Source of the DNA: Ectocarpus siliculosus | Lineage: Eukaryota; Sar; Phaeophyceae; Ectocarpales; Ectocarpaceae | Assembly: GCA_000310025.1 (NCBI GenBank) | Contig: FN649755.1 | Coordinates: 616,137 to 680,136 of the forward strand | Length of the DNA: 64,000 bases | Direction: 5' to 3' | Part shown: one piece after another, positions 52,657-64,000 of the stretch | Numbering within the stretch: the first letter of the stretch is position 1 | Layout: each line of letters begins with the position of its first letter | Position numbers and translations under genes: made by a program | The notes under the pieces: model-generated | Told to the model about the DNA's origin: nothing | What the model saw: the letters and a program-made list of their open reading frames with translations, nothing else | Databases searched by the model: none

Positions 52657-54301
52657 ATCTGATGTCACGTACGGTAGACAGTAGTTCTTGTAGGCGGAAG
52701 TCTGTTTTGCTTCAGCATGAGATCACCTGACATGATTGCATGATCAGCTGACAAAGAGGGTAAACGCAACGAACTATGTTGCTGTGTTGTGTGTACAACC
52801 ACGACACACCATCTATATACCAACCACACAGACTGCCACAGGCGATTTTGAGCAGATGTACGACCAGATCTTGCCATACTATACACCGCAGTCGTCATCG
52901 GGAAGTGCTCTTCACGCAAACACAGCAGTGCAAGAATTAGATTGTATTGTGCAATGACGACACACAATAGGTATCTCGAGAGAGCGCATCCCCAGCACCG
53001 TGACTTGGTTTTGACGGCGTAGTGTAAACCCAAGTGAGTCGCGACAAAAGCATCTCGACAGCGTCACTGTGGGAGGCGTTATTAGTCCCATCAGCAACTG
53101 AAACCGTCCGAACAGTTGCTCCTCTTCTGCACCCCATGAACACCGCATACGTGAGACATCCACTGCACAAGACTGGATGACATCTGCTGTAACAGTAGTT
53201 CCAACATATGCATCTCCACCCAATTTCAATAGGGAACATGCACGCGTTTGGTCAATCACGGTCCGGTGTCATCGGTTTTTGTGTCGGGTGTCGGCTTTAA
53301 CACAGTACGCTTAACGGCAGTATCCACTAAGCTAATCAGACACTCCTCCGCCGCGTTGCTCCGTGCTGACGTCGCCTGTATGCGAGATTTCGAAACCTTA
53401 AAGCAAAAGACGCAAAGCACATTCAGACAGAACCGATTTTGGAAAACGCAGGGGCTCACTTACGTACTCGAGTCATGCTTGCCGTGTGCAACAACCGCGC
53501 GCAATTGCACACCGCCAGTCATCACGTCTAGCGGCCTTCCGCGCGCAATCACCCCATAGGTCTAGTGCTTCACCTACGCCTCTCACACCCCGGGAAAACC
53601 TGTGGCCCCCTGTTTGATCGCATCAACCATGAGAACAATACAGCTGTCCGCAGTCATCCGCCCGAATTGTGTCGACTGGTCGCGCTTCGTATCGTGCGAC
53701 GGATCAATCGGCTGACGGATTCCCTCTGTCTTGCTGATGGGCCATGACACATCGTCCAGGTTTGGGCCCCTTTCCGATCAGACCGTTTCCGGTTTGATCT
53801 TTTCTGCACGTTGGTTTGCTCCATGCGGTTACGCACGGTCGTCTCGGCTGCGTCGGCGGCAAAAATTTCCGCCACCTTGGTCAGTCGATGATCGGTTTTG
53901 ATTCGCCGTTGGAGAGGACCCTTTCCGGTTTGTTCATTTTGGCTGTCCACCCAATAGGCCATCATCTCAGTCGCGTGGGTGAAAGCCCCAGAGCGAGTAA
54001 ACACCGTGTTGGCATTTATTCCTGGACCCAGGGGCAACGTCGTACATGGTCGAAAACGGGCGTTCGTCCCCAGTCCAAGCGCCATCGGAAAACGGCTTTC
54101 GTCATATACACGCCCACGTGTCGAGAATATTCTCTTCCTACGGAATCAGTTCAACTCCATCATCGGGAGTCCCCCCTACTTTGAGGCGTATGCGTTACAA
54201 CTTCGACCGCCGTTATATATTTGCCTGAAAATTACATTGATGAGCGTGACGGGTTTATCCGCCAAAACCTTACGTTTTCCATTGCTTCTGCGGTACCGCA
54301 G

Positions 54302-56471
54302 ATGGACGTCGACATCAACGAGCTTATCCGTCTGGAGGCCGAGCTGAAGACCTCATGTGAAAGTGAAACGTCGCCTGTTAGTCTAGACGCCAAGGTGAAT
54401 ATCCTCAAGTACCTTCAAGTCCAGACGGTATTGCGGTTTCAAGGACAGTACGACGGTCTGTACTACGAGCTGAACAAGACGGGCGGCCTTGAGTGTCTTC
54501 GGGGCATCGCCGCGGTTCGGTCGACGGAGCTCTTGCAGCCCAAGGTCTTGGGCCTACAGGACTGCAGTGAGGACGAGCAACTTGAAAAACAGCTACAGTT
54601 CTATCTTGCGGATGCTGAGCTTGCAAAGCCGAATTTGGACGAGCTCGTTACGAAGGTTGCGCACGACTCGAGCAAGTACGAGGTTCAACGCGCGGAGGTC
54701 AAGTCACGGGAAAGCACGCGACGGAAGGCCAGCAGAGAGCATGATGGGGACGTCAGAAAGGTCGCTGACATGGCTAGGGTGACCCTGATCTGTGCTAACC
54801 CGGAGGCCCTGAAAGAGGCGTACTCGTCTATCATGGAGATGCCTGAGGTGAGCAGGGCATCCAGACTTGACGACAACCCGCAATAATTGTGGAAGTTGTT
54901 CCATAAACGTTCGCTTGCTGTTTGATTTGACGTTGGTACTTGAAGCAACTTTCGAAAACCGATTGTGCCTCGTTGTGCTGCTTCGTTGTAATGAAGAACA
55001 AACGGCGATGACAATAATAGCAGAAGTGACTATTTCTTCTATTAGCTTCTATGGTTCTTGCACAAAAGTAGAAATGGTTGTTAACGACAATCTACTTGGG
55101 GTAGCTGTGTATCGATTGGGTTTTGGGTCACCGGGTGGAGATTTTTGTTGCTCTACCCTGAGGTCGTTTCAATTGGCCGTGGTGAATTCCTGCCCTGGGC
55201 CGTACTCCCTCCAACTGACGAGGCAGGAGCGTTGATTTCCTCGATGCCCTCATATGACTAGCGGCACCGAACCACTCCGATTCTCTTGCTGCTCATTCTC
55301 CATACACCTTGAACCAGTAGCATCGCAACGGGCTCTATCAAACGATTCCCGAGCTCCGACGGTACCGGCGTTAGGATTGGACACATCCGCCGAACAAATG
55401 CAGATAAAATTGGTGATCGGCCCGATGCGGCACCACCGTAGTAGCTGTTCTCGCCGCAGAATGTCAACCTCAATCTTGGATTTTCCTAAGTGCTTCCCAC
55501 GAAGCATTTTTGGACCCTCTAGGTTCGATAAATGCTGAGCGAACAGACGGTGCTCTTGAAAACGGACTTGCTGCCTGCATTTCCCAGATATGCGTGTCGA
55601 TACCGATGTTTTTGCGTGAATACTGCTTCACACCCTCAGGGACATGAAAATCCAACGCTGGTGGTGTGGAGGGCACACGTCGTGTCGATCGACCGGCCCC
55701 GCGGTTGGGCGTAGGTAGACGACTTTGGACTCCTCCTTGCGTTCGAGGCTTCCTTGAACTAGGGTTGATATGGTCAGCAATTGGGGCACCTGTGCATTGT
55801 TTGGCCTCATTCATGCTCTCGCCAGCAGGACAGAAAGATGCCTGCATACAACGCACACCTTTTTTCTAAAACCCGCCAAGTATCCAGCTAATAAATATCG
55901 ATGCACACTCTTAAAACGCAATCGCCCCCCCGAGCTAATGCGCAAAATTAGATGTCCTCTATGAGTACAGTTCAACCTCTATGCTACCCAAGGAGCTGTC
56001 CCCATATACTGAAATTTCCCAAGATGAGCAAGCGATCATTGACAACAATCCACCCACAACGAACAATTCATGATTCACCCTGTTTTCTGCTACCCTTGTG
56101 AACTGGTAAAATGGCTCGTGCAGCAACACGTTCTGCGGATTAAAAACGGCTTCAACTCCGACTGGATGCCTAGCGGCTATCGGGATGTGAAGCTGAACCC
56201 CGTCGTGAACGAGCACCTATGTGAGATTCAGCTGCACCTCCGCGAGTTCTTTGCATTGAAAGGCGGCCAGCACGAGGTGTACAAGTGGGCGCGGGATCTC
56301 AACGTCACTACGGGGATGCGCAGTGAAGACCTTATCAAAAATCTTTCCCCTGAGGTATCGAAGGAGATGCTGCACCTGGCTGGGGAGAACTGGCGTGGAA
56401 CTGCGTACGTTCTACCGGACCTACAGCTCGCTGCTGGACAATACGACCTGGCCGAGAAGAGCCACCGACAG
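54302..56471 (+). other. RelA/SpoT synthetase-fold domain
   Basis: Two exons joined in phase 0 give 298 residues. Hallmarks visible: K134-S138-K142 in [10 protein letters not shown] (pattern KxxxSxxxK), DMAR at 156-159 in [24 protein letters not shown] at 198-207 and EIQL at 216-219, the position of the catalytic Glu in (p)ppGpp synthetases. GYRD replaces the bacterial GYQSIH, as in the divergent 'region found in RelA/SpoT' group. No HD hydrolase domain is present, so it resembles small alarmone synthetases in being synthetase-only. Activity and product (pppGpp or other) are not shown. Confidence 0.78.
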
Positions 56472-59400
56472 GTAGCCGTGGGAATTGCAGTTTCGTCTCA
56501 CCCTTGTGTTTACACATAGGTTTGTGTCGGAGCGCGTCTTGAATGGGCGTGCATCCACAACATGAAATTGATTCCTGTGGAGGGACTCGGTATAGGACAG
56601 TGGCATCAAAGGGTGATGTAAGACTATCCATAGAGGCAGGCGACTGGACCAGCCCACAGCTGGCTGCCAGCGGCCAGATGTGACGCTTCCCAAGCCCAAC
56701 AGCCCACACAGCTAACATATTTTACTTGAAGAACCCAGCGACCCTCAACGAACCAACAACAACTACTTTCAAACATGTATTCAGTCTTGTGTAATGTGGT
56801 GACGGTTTAATTTCCGTTCACCTTCCAGACACTTGCGGATGCTGAGCACAAATTACGGGAGTTTGAAGACGACGACAGCAAGGAATCAAGATGGGCATTG
56901 CACCGCGAAAGCGCAGCCATGTCAAGACTTGCCTGTGTTCTGGATAAACAGGCAAGGCGAAGGAGCATCGATTCGACCGCCACACGTTTCACAGTTCGCC
57001 GAAACATTGTGCTTAGCGGCGAATACCCTTGGGAATCTTGGCCTGGAGATCGCGTTGCTGTGATCAATATGTGGTTCTTGTACAGGGTCAGGGAGATATT
57101 TTTTTTGTTAGGAGCACACCGCACTCGTGGGTGGTTCCTTTCATCAAAACTGTTTCCTTGGCCCCAAAACTACTGTACCCCAACCTCTTGCGGATGACCG
57201 AAATATCAGCATGCTGCCAATATCTTGTTTGGGAGACAGCAAACTCAGTCGTAAGGACCATCGTGGAGATATTCGGTCTATGATCATTTCTCAGAATACT
57301 CGGAACTCGGCATATTTGCTGAACTGGTAGCACGCCCCGCGTCTGGATGGATAAGGTTTTCTCCGAGCGCATGAGTCGGCTAGCAATTCTGCGGTGGGGA
57401 TGCCAAACCGCTACGAGCACACGACACATCTCATATGGTTTGCGGAACAGGCTAGCAGCATGACCTACATGCCAGCACGATATCTCCAGCACCACCATTC
57501 GTTTTGCGCCAGGGGGTAAGCCTCTCTCAGGCCTGACTATCTCGGGCCGTCTCTCTCTCCCTCTCATCTACCATGTTTACGCATCGTCTGCTTCCTGTCC
57601 CTCGCTTCATACTGGCTGAGGGAGGCACATGAAGCAATATTATCGTATTGTCTCTTCCCCACAACTGCTGCCGTCGCATGTAAAAGGAGTTAGGTTTGAG
57701 GCGGGTACATGCGTACGCTATTGCTGGTGCCTATGTACCACTCCTGTGGTGTACGGTGCTGCTCGCTCTTCATGTCGTGAAAATGTACCGCACCATACCT
57801 CTCCTTTCACACACCCCTAAATTAGGCCACGAGGCGATTTGCGTCACCAAAGCATTTTTCCTTTTTCTTTCCCGTGACATTCCAGGGCAAGTATAAGGAG
57901 GCGGAGACTCTGTTCAGGCGCTTGCTGGCTATCAATGAGAAAGTGTACGGTGCTGACCACCCGGAAATCGCTACAGACCTCAACAACTGGGCGGAGTTCT
58001 TGAGGAGTCAGGTGGGAGGAATCGAAAATTCATATTTCGTGCAATTTTAGTGGGTCCTACTCGTTGGTGAAGCGATGGTTCATGGCCAACGAATGGTCAC
58101 AAGCTACGTGTAGGAGAGGAGGCCTTGCGTTTGAGAATCCAGATGCGAGATATTGTAGGGTCCAACAATGATTGATGAAGAAATTTCGCAAGTCTCAGGC
58201 GATTATGAACATGGTAGGTGCGACGATGACGACGCACTTTATGAACGGTCAAGAGTCATACGAAAAAGGCGCTTGGTCAGGAGGACCGCGACGTGACCCA
58301 ATCGCTCAACAATCAGGTGGTGTTGTTCAGCGTGTGCTCGTCTGTAGTGAACTTGTCTCGCCTTGACCACGCCGCCATGACGCGTATCTTTCCTCTTCCA
58401 GGGCGAGTGTCCCGAGGCTGATCCTCTGTTCCTTCGAGTTATTGAGCTTGGAGAGAAAACCGTTGGGACCTGACCACCCAGCTCGTGCAGCACGGCTTAA
58501 CTACCGGGCGGGATTGTTGGCCATGTTTCCCACATGCAGCGTCACCAAACGAATTTGTCTCTTGCATTTCCTGTCACAGGGCAAGTATCAGGAGGCTGAG
58601 CCTCTGTACGTTCGGTCGCTGGCTATCGATGAGAAAGTTTACGGTCCTGACCACCCGGAAGTCGCTACCGACCTCAACAACTTGGCGGGGATCTTGGACA
58701 GCCAGGTGAGAGCCATGTACAATTTTTACTTCCCAGCAACTTTGGTAGGGCTACACTTCTTGGTGAATCGCTATTTCATGGCGAAGCTACTTTTTGAGGG
58801 TCACAGGCTGCGTGCATGTCTTGGAGAGAAGACCCTGCGACCGCAGAACCCAAATATGAACGGAATATAGTTAGTGAAGAAGTTTCGCTTTTGGTTTTGT
58901 ATCACTCCCTGACACCAACTCCCTGGTGGCCGTTGAAAGGGTGGTGCAACGAGGCCGAAGTGCTTCTTACTAAATATGAGAGAAAGCGCTCGGGCAGGAG
59001 CACCCATATGTGGCCCAGTCGCTCAACCTCCGGGCGCGGTTTGTTGAGCGTGTGGTCGTCCGCATTGAGTTTGTATTTCTCACTTTGACCACTCTGGCAT
59101 TCCCTTCCCCTTCCAGGGCAAGTATACAGAGGCAGATCCTTTGTACTTTGGAGCTGTGGAGAGGACCCGTTGGGCCCTGACCACCCAGCTCGCGCCACAC
59201 GTCTCAACTAGTTACCTGGCCCGGCGGATGTGTTAGCTATGAAGCCGTCGCATTTACAGCGTTACCGAATGAATCTCGCTCTTGCCTTCCTGTCACATTC
59301 AGGGCAAGTATGAGGAGGCCGAGCCTCTGCAAGTTCGGTCGATGGCCATCCGTGAGAAGATTTTAGGTCCTGACCACCCGACGGTCGCCGTTAGCCTCAA

Positions 59401-62400
59401 CAACTTGGCGGAGTTGTTGAGGAGTCAGGTGAACGCCATCGGCATTTTCGAATTTGCCATAAATTTCCTTGTAGGGTCAACACTTATTTGGGAATCGTAA
59501 GTTCATGGCGAAGCTGCTCTGTGAGCAGTCAAGGGATGCGTATAGCGGAGCAGAGTACGTCCTGCGTCCGAATAACCCAGCTGTGATAATTTCTAGGGTT
59601 CACATGGGTCAGTGAAGTGAGTACGTTTCGTTAATGGTGAACCCGTTGCACCCACTCCCTGAGTATAAATTCCAAGGTAGGTACGATGAGGCCGAGTGTT
59701 TTTATCGGTCAACAGTCAAGATGAGAGAAGGCGCTACAATAGATCAGGAGCACCCCGATGTGGCCCAGTCGCTCAACAATCGGGCGGGGTTGATGGGCGT
59801 GTATTCGTCCGCTATGAGCGTTTGTGGCCTAAACGACACTACCAAGACGCTATTCTTTTCCCTTCTAGAGGTATTATGCCGGGGTGGTTCCTCTATACCG
59901 TCGAGCTATTGAGGTTGCAGAACGGATAGTGGCGTATTGACGACCCACCGTTTGACGCTCGGCTCGCCAACCAGGCGGGGGTGTTGGCTATGGTTTTCGT
60001 TGCATTTATACCGTTACCGAATTAATCTCGCTCTTGGTTGCCTGTCACATTCAGGGCAGATATGAGGAGGCCGAGTCTCTGCATGTTCGGTCGATGGCCA
60101 TCCGTGAGAAGGCGTACGGTCCTGACCACCCGACGGTCGCCGTTAGCCTCAACAACTTGGCGGAGTTGTTGCGGAGTCAGGTGAACGCCATCGGCATTTT
60201 CGAATTTGCCATAAATTTCCTTGTAGGGTCAACGCTTATTTGGGAATCGTAAGTTCATGAACAAGCCACTCTAGGAGCAGCCAAGGGATGCGTCTAGGAG
60301 AGAAGACCCAGCGTCCGTATTATCCAGCTGTGAGATATTCTAGGGTCCACATTCGGTCAGTGAAGAACGTTTCGTGAACGGTGGGCCACTCCGTTGAACC
60401 CACTCCCCTTGTATTGGTACCAAGGAAGGTACGACGAGGCCGAGTGTTTTTAACGACCACAGTCAATGAGAGAACGCGCTACAAAATATCTGTAGCACAC
60501 CGATGCGGCCCAGTCGCTCAACAGCCGGGGGGGATTGACGGGCGTGTATTCGTCCGCAAAGAGCGTTTGTGGCCTTAACGACACTGCCAAGACGCTATTC
60601 TTTCCCCTTCCAGAGGTGCTATGCCGAGGTGGTTCCTCTTTACCGTTGAGCTATTGAGATTGCAGACACTATCGTGGCGCCCTGGCGACCCCGATCGTGA
60701 AGCTAGACTGGATTGCGTGTTGACTATGGTTCTCGTGGCATTTACAGCGTTCCCGGATGAATCTCGCTTTCGCCTTCCTGTCACAGGGCAAGTATGAGGA
60801 CGCCGAGCCTCTGTACGTTCGGTCGCTTGCTATCCATGAGAAGGTTTTAGGTCCTGACCACCGGTACGTCGCTGTTAGCCTCAACAACTTGGCGCAGTTG
60901 TTGAGAGATCAGGTGAGAGCCATGAGAACTTTCTAACTTTCCAGCATTCCGTACCATCAGAACTTGTTGGGGAAGCGTTGGTTCTACGCGAAACTGGTCA
61001 ATGAGTAGTTACAGGCTACGCCTCGGAGAGAAGACCCAGCGTCCGGAGTACCGAGCTGTGAGATATTCTAGGGCCCACATGTGGTCGTAAAAGACTTGTC
61101 CATTTCTGGTAAACCCTCGGTTACATCAACTCTCCGATGATCATTAACACGGTAAGCATGACCAGGTCGAGCATCACAGTCAGTAGGAAAGGTGCTCGGG
61201 CAGTGGCATGTCCACGTGGCCCTGTCGCTCAGCAACTGGGCGGGGTTGTTAACGCGTGTGTGTCTGTAATATCATTATTCACCTTGACAACACTGCGTTC
61301 ACGGTTTGTTGTTTCCCTGACTGGGGAAGCACTTCAGAAACGATCCTCGGTGCCTTCGAGCTATACGTTGGGCCTTGACCACCCAGCTCGTGCCGCACAG
61401 CTCAACCCGGCGAGGTCGTTGTCTACAAGTGTGGTTTCCTCGCACTCACAATGCCATCAAGAATCTTTGCTACTTCCTTTCCGATCACATTCCAGGGCAA
61501 GTATGAGGAGGCGGAGCCTCTGTGCGTCCGGTCGCTGGCTATCACTGAGAAAGTGTACGGTCCCGATCACACGGAAGTCGCCACGGGCCTCAACAACTGG
61601 GCAGAGTTCTTGAGAGATCAGGTGAGAGTCACAACGGTTCTTGTATTTCCCAGCAACTTTGGTAGGACCACGCTTGTTGGTGAATCGTTAGGCGACAGGC
61701 GAAGCTAGTTTGTGAGCAGTCACAGGATACGCATTGGAGAGAAGGCCCTACTTCCGCAGAACCCAGGTGTGAGTATTTCTAGGGTCCTCAAATGGCCGGT
61801 ACGGATCGTTGATGGTGGACCACTCCCTTGCACCCTATCTCTGGTGAATTGACAGGGTAAGTACGGCGAGGCTGGGCCGCTGTACCAGAGAGCACAGGAG
61901 ACAATGGAGAAATCGTTGGGGAAGGACCATCCAAACGTTGCCACAATTTTGAATAACCTGGGCTTGGTGTTGGAGAATCAGGTGAGAGGCCATGAAACGT
62001 TCATGGGAACTCGTAGAGCTCATGTTCATTTTCAATTGGTAGAACTCCCTTCTTGGGAACAACAATGTCGTGCTAGGCAGGTCAAATCCGAAGCGATGTA
62101 CAGTCTCTGACTACGAGCTACTGTGGGGCAGAATACGCTTGGCCCCGACCACCCATATTTGGCAGCACAGCTCAGCAACAGGGCGCCGTTGTTGCTTGCG
62201 GGTTTTGCGCGCACATTAGTCTAAGCATCGCCAAACGGATTCCGTTCTTTCCTTTCCTGTCATATTCCAGGGCAAGTATGAGGAAGCCGAGCCGTTGCAT
62301 GAGCGGTCACAGGCCATACGAGAGAAGATGCTGGGTCCAGAGCACCCTGATGTAGCCGTATCGCTCAGCAGCCGGGCGTCGTTGTTGCTCCGGCAGGTAA

Positions 62401-63410
62401 GAGCCAAACAATGCGTCTAGACGCTTCTATAAGAAATCATTCCGCGGTGGTCGAGGTTTCATTTTGACAGAATTCCAACTCTCGGCCGCGCTGTTCACCA
62501 CAGAGACCAAGCCACTACATGCGCGCTCAGAAACCATAACAAAGGGACGGTCTGTGTCTGTAGCACCGGAATGTCGCCCAGGCGCTCAACAACCGGGCGG
62601 GTGGGTTTGAGATGACGTTCTCCGCAGTTATAAACCCCCCATTGGCCTGACGCATCCAACTCTAACACGCTATGAACGACTGCACGTTTGGCTGATCCAC
62701 TCTATGCGCGTTGATAGTTGAACTTCGAAAGGGCCTTGGATTCCGAACCCCAGAATGTGGCAAAAGCCCTGAAACAACCGGGCGGGGTTGTTCACCGAGA
62801 GTTTTTCGATTTTTTTCGGGATTTCTCATGCAGTTCATACTCAGCGGTGAATCATTTAGTTCCGGGTAGATCACTCACAGTAACCCAATGCGAGGTACAC
62901 TGATGCCGGTCCATTCTACGAGCGATCATAAGCTGTTGGAAATGAGGTGCTGGGCTAGTGGCTGTATTTCCCGCTTGTGCTGAACTGGATATTCTGCGTC
63001 AATGCACGAACGACTGGATACCAAGGTGTGTACACCAAAAGTTGTGCCATTAGATGTGCGGGGCCTTGCGATAGACGAAAGGGGTCTTAGCTCTGAGATT
63101 GGCCGCAACCGACGAGGTATGTGTACGGATTGATCGACATTTTCACCGCCCAAGTCTGCGCATCACATGTGTTTCACCCACTGGATTCTGTCGCTCATTC
63201 CTGCATGTCAAACGTCGACAGGAGAAATACACGGAGGCAATCCCACTATTGGAGAGGGCCCTGTCAATCCGTACGAAGAGGCTTGGGAAAAATCACCCAC
63301 GCACAGTTGGGACTCGGAACAACCTCGAGTTTGGTCTAAGAAAGGTTCGTCCACCTCTGGACAATCTTGTAGGCAAGCCTCGTGCACAAAGCATTGACGA
63401 GAAGGACTGA
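54302..63410 (+). CDS. RelA/SpoT-like nucleotidyltransferase fused to TPR array
   Basis: Exons: 54302-54847, 56124-56471, 56829-56951, then TPR exons 57886-58011, 58580-58705, 59303-59428, 60055-60180, 60787-60912, 61496-61621, 61856-61981, 62271-62396, and terminal exon 63222-63410 (stop TGA). All joins are phase 0. Residues 1-298 form the synthetase-fold domain and the rest is TPR. ATG 54302 follows directly after an AG (ccgcag), so it could be the start or an internal Met with a missing 5' exon. Exon 56829-56951 ends CAG|gcaagg, a probable GC donor. TPRs usually bind protein partners, so the expected design is a nucleotide-second-messenger-type enzyme or pseudo-enzyme tethered to a variable binding array. 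Such RelA/SpoT-region proteins with TPRs occur in stramenopiles (family knowledge, recalled rather than checked). Confidence 0.8.
58402..58530 (+). pseudogene. Decayed TPR 'c' exon (frameshift)
   Basis: The acceptor cttccag is intact and the frame opens [20 protein letters not shown], then an extra base in gttgggacctgac shifts into a stop. Read in the other frame, [19 protein letters not shown] follows. There is no CAG|GT donor at the end. Confidence 0.6.
59674..59800 (+). pseudogene. TPR 'b' exon, open frame but no donor
   Basis: It encodes [18 protein letters not shown] and [16 protein letters not shown] without a stop, but the 3' end runs into GVYSS with no GT donor where the 'a' exons have CAG|gtgaga. 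It is therefore probably not spliced in. Its partner at about 60423 has lost frame. Confidence 0.5.
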
Positions 63411-64000
63411 TGGCGCTCAATGAATATTGTGTGGTCCACGTGGCCATGTGTGTGGGCGAGATTGAAGAAGCTGCCCACGGTGGTAGCGGTCACTGCAAGC
63501 AAACGCGATGAGCTAGACGAGGGGAAAGCTCCCGAAAGGCGAAAGGAAATTATGAAATTATCATCCAGCGTAACGAGACGTTGTTTATCTTTCTCACGTC
63601 CTTGCGTCTACGGATACTTGGCTGTGGTATTGATCAATCGTATATATCCTGTTGGTACGGTATGGATTGACCGTTGATGGATCGTGTTCGCTGCTAGGGT
63701 ACAGGAGTCTCTTGCCTACAGAGGATGGGCTTGTAAATGCTTGTATTTTCCTGTGGTTCTTCGTACGTGATGTGACCACCCTTCCTTCCCGTAGAAAAGG
63801 TGGACGACGCGCCTCCTAGTCTTGAGGCAAGGTGCTGAAGACACAGTCAGTCACGCTTGCCTACAGATGTTTCGGGTGTATATGATCATGCCGTTCGTTG
63901 TGTGGTTATTGCTGTCGTACTGTCTTTGCGACCAATCGATATTGCAGTGGCACATGGTCGTCAACTGGGTCGTGACGAACACAACGGCCTCTCATCAGTC
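63411..64000. other. 3' flank of the TPR gene
   Basis: Short open frames only, none resembling TPR or another known family. Nothing else is recognised. Confidence 0.5.

Larger units (their letters stand above)
49774..54301. other. Intergenic stretch between enzyme and RelA/SpoT-TPR genes
   Basis: It holds the best SINE copy and a MITE. No exon chain was recognised. The last 500 bases may contain a 5' exon of the next gene; none could be chosen with confidence. Confidence 0.55.
57886..63410 (+). repeat. TPR exon array, three-exon higher-order repeat
   Basis: Intact 'a' exons (126 nt, 42 residues, [16 protein letters not shown] then [19 protein letters not shown]) start at 57886, 58580, 59303, 60055, 60787, 61496 and 62271, spaced 694-775 bp. 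About 330-370 bp after each of the first six is a 'b' unit ([12 protein letters not shown]...[13 protein letters not shown]) at about 58219, 58935, 59674, 60423, 61147 and 61856; a shorter b-like remnant follows the last at about 62540. Then a 'c' unit ([16 protein letters not shown]) at about 58402, 59117, 59867, 60612, 61330 and 62125. Only b at 61856 keeps frame and both splice sites. The others carry frameshifts, stops or lost donors. A further remnant lies near 62720. The final exon ends the array with [20 protein letters not shown]. Confidence 0.8.

Noticed and set aside
53654-54085. 143-residue open frame on the minus strand
   Set aside because: It is basic and without motifs or splice context, and faces the RelA/SpoT gene. 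Not enough support to call it.

Overview
The window looks like nuclear DNA of an intron-rich eukaryote, most likely a brown alga such as Ectocarpus (inference). Coding signal comes as short blocks bounded by GT...AG introns, there are no operons or Shine-Dalgarno sites, and two genes are built as one repeat per exon: 72-nt LRR exons and 126-nt TPR exons. That style is established for brown-algal LRR and TPR receptor-like families. Gene models were assembled by eye from frame, splice signals and intron phase; exon ends are given only where all three agree.

Left third (1-23.9 kb, minus strand): two paralogous LRR genes. Gene A starts at 2234 and leaves the window at base 1. Gene B starts at 23705 and carries LRR exons down to 12780. 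A phase-matched continuation (11780 to 7263) encodes a disordered linker and a coiled coil and may be its C-terminal half. The 5' regions of A and B are a segmental duplication (about 0.5-2.4 kb and 22.0-23.9 kb). Inside gene B are a 1,471-bp tandem duplication, a 177-bp exon duplication, decayed exons and repeated tRNA-derived SINEs.

Middle (33.65-49.77 kb, plus strand): about 25 exons encode one large enzyme. Its parts in order are a FAAL-type adenylation domain, an acyl/peptidyl carrier domain with a DSL attachment serine, and a membrane-spanning, hexapeptide-repeat terminal region like the Pls/PosA/Gra-Orf type C-terminal region of poly-lysine synthetases. No condensation, ketosynthase or thioesterase domain is visible.

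Right (54.3-63.4 kb, plus strand): a RelA/SpoT-like nucleotidyltransferase domain is fused to an array of kinesin-light-chain-like TPR exons. The array is a three-exon higher-order repeat of about 0.7 kb; the 'a' exon stays intact in each unit while 'b' and 'c' mostly decay.

The remaining sequence (2.3-7.2, 23.9-33.6, 49.8-54.3 and 63.4-64 kb) shows no convincing genes. It holds SINEs, a MITE family with GATACCACACCCCC ends, a GATATC-rich inverted repeat pair, 60-bp hairpins, microsatellites, and (in an intron of the big enzyme) a cluster of degenerate telomere-type TTAGGG/TTTAGGG repeats.
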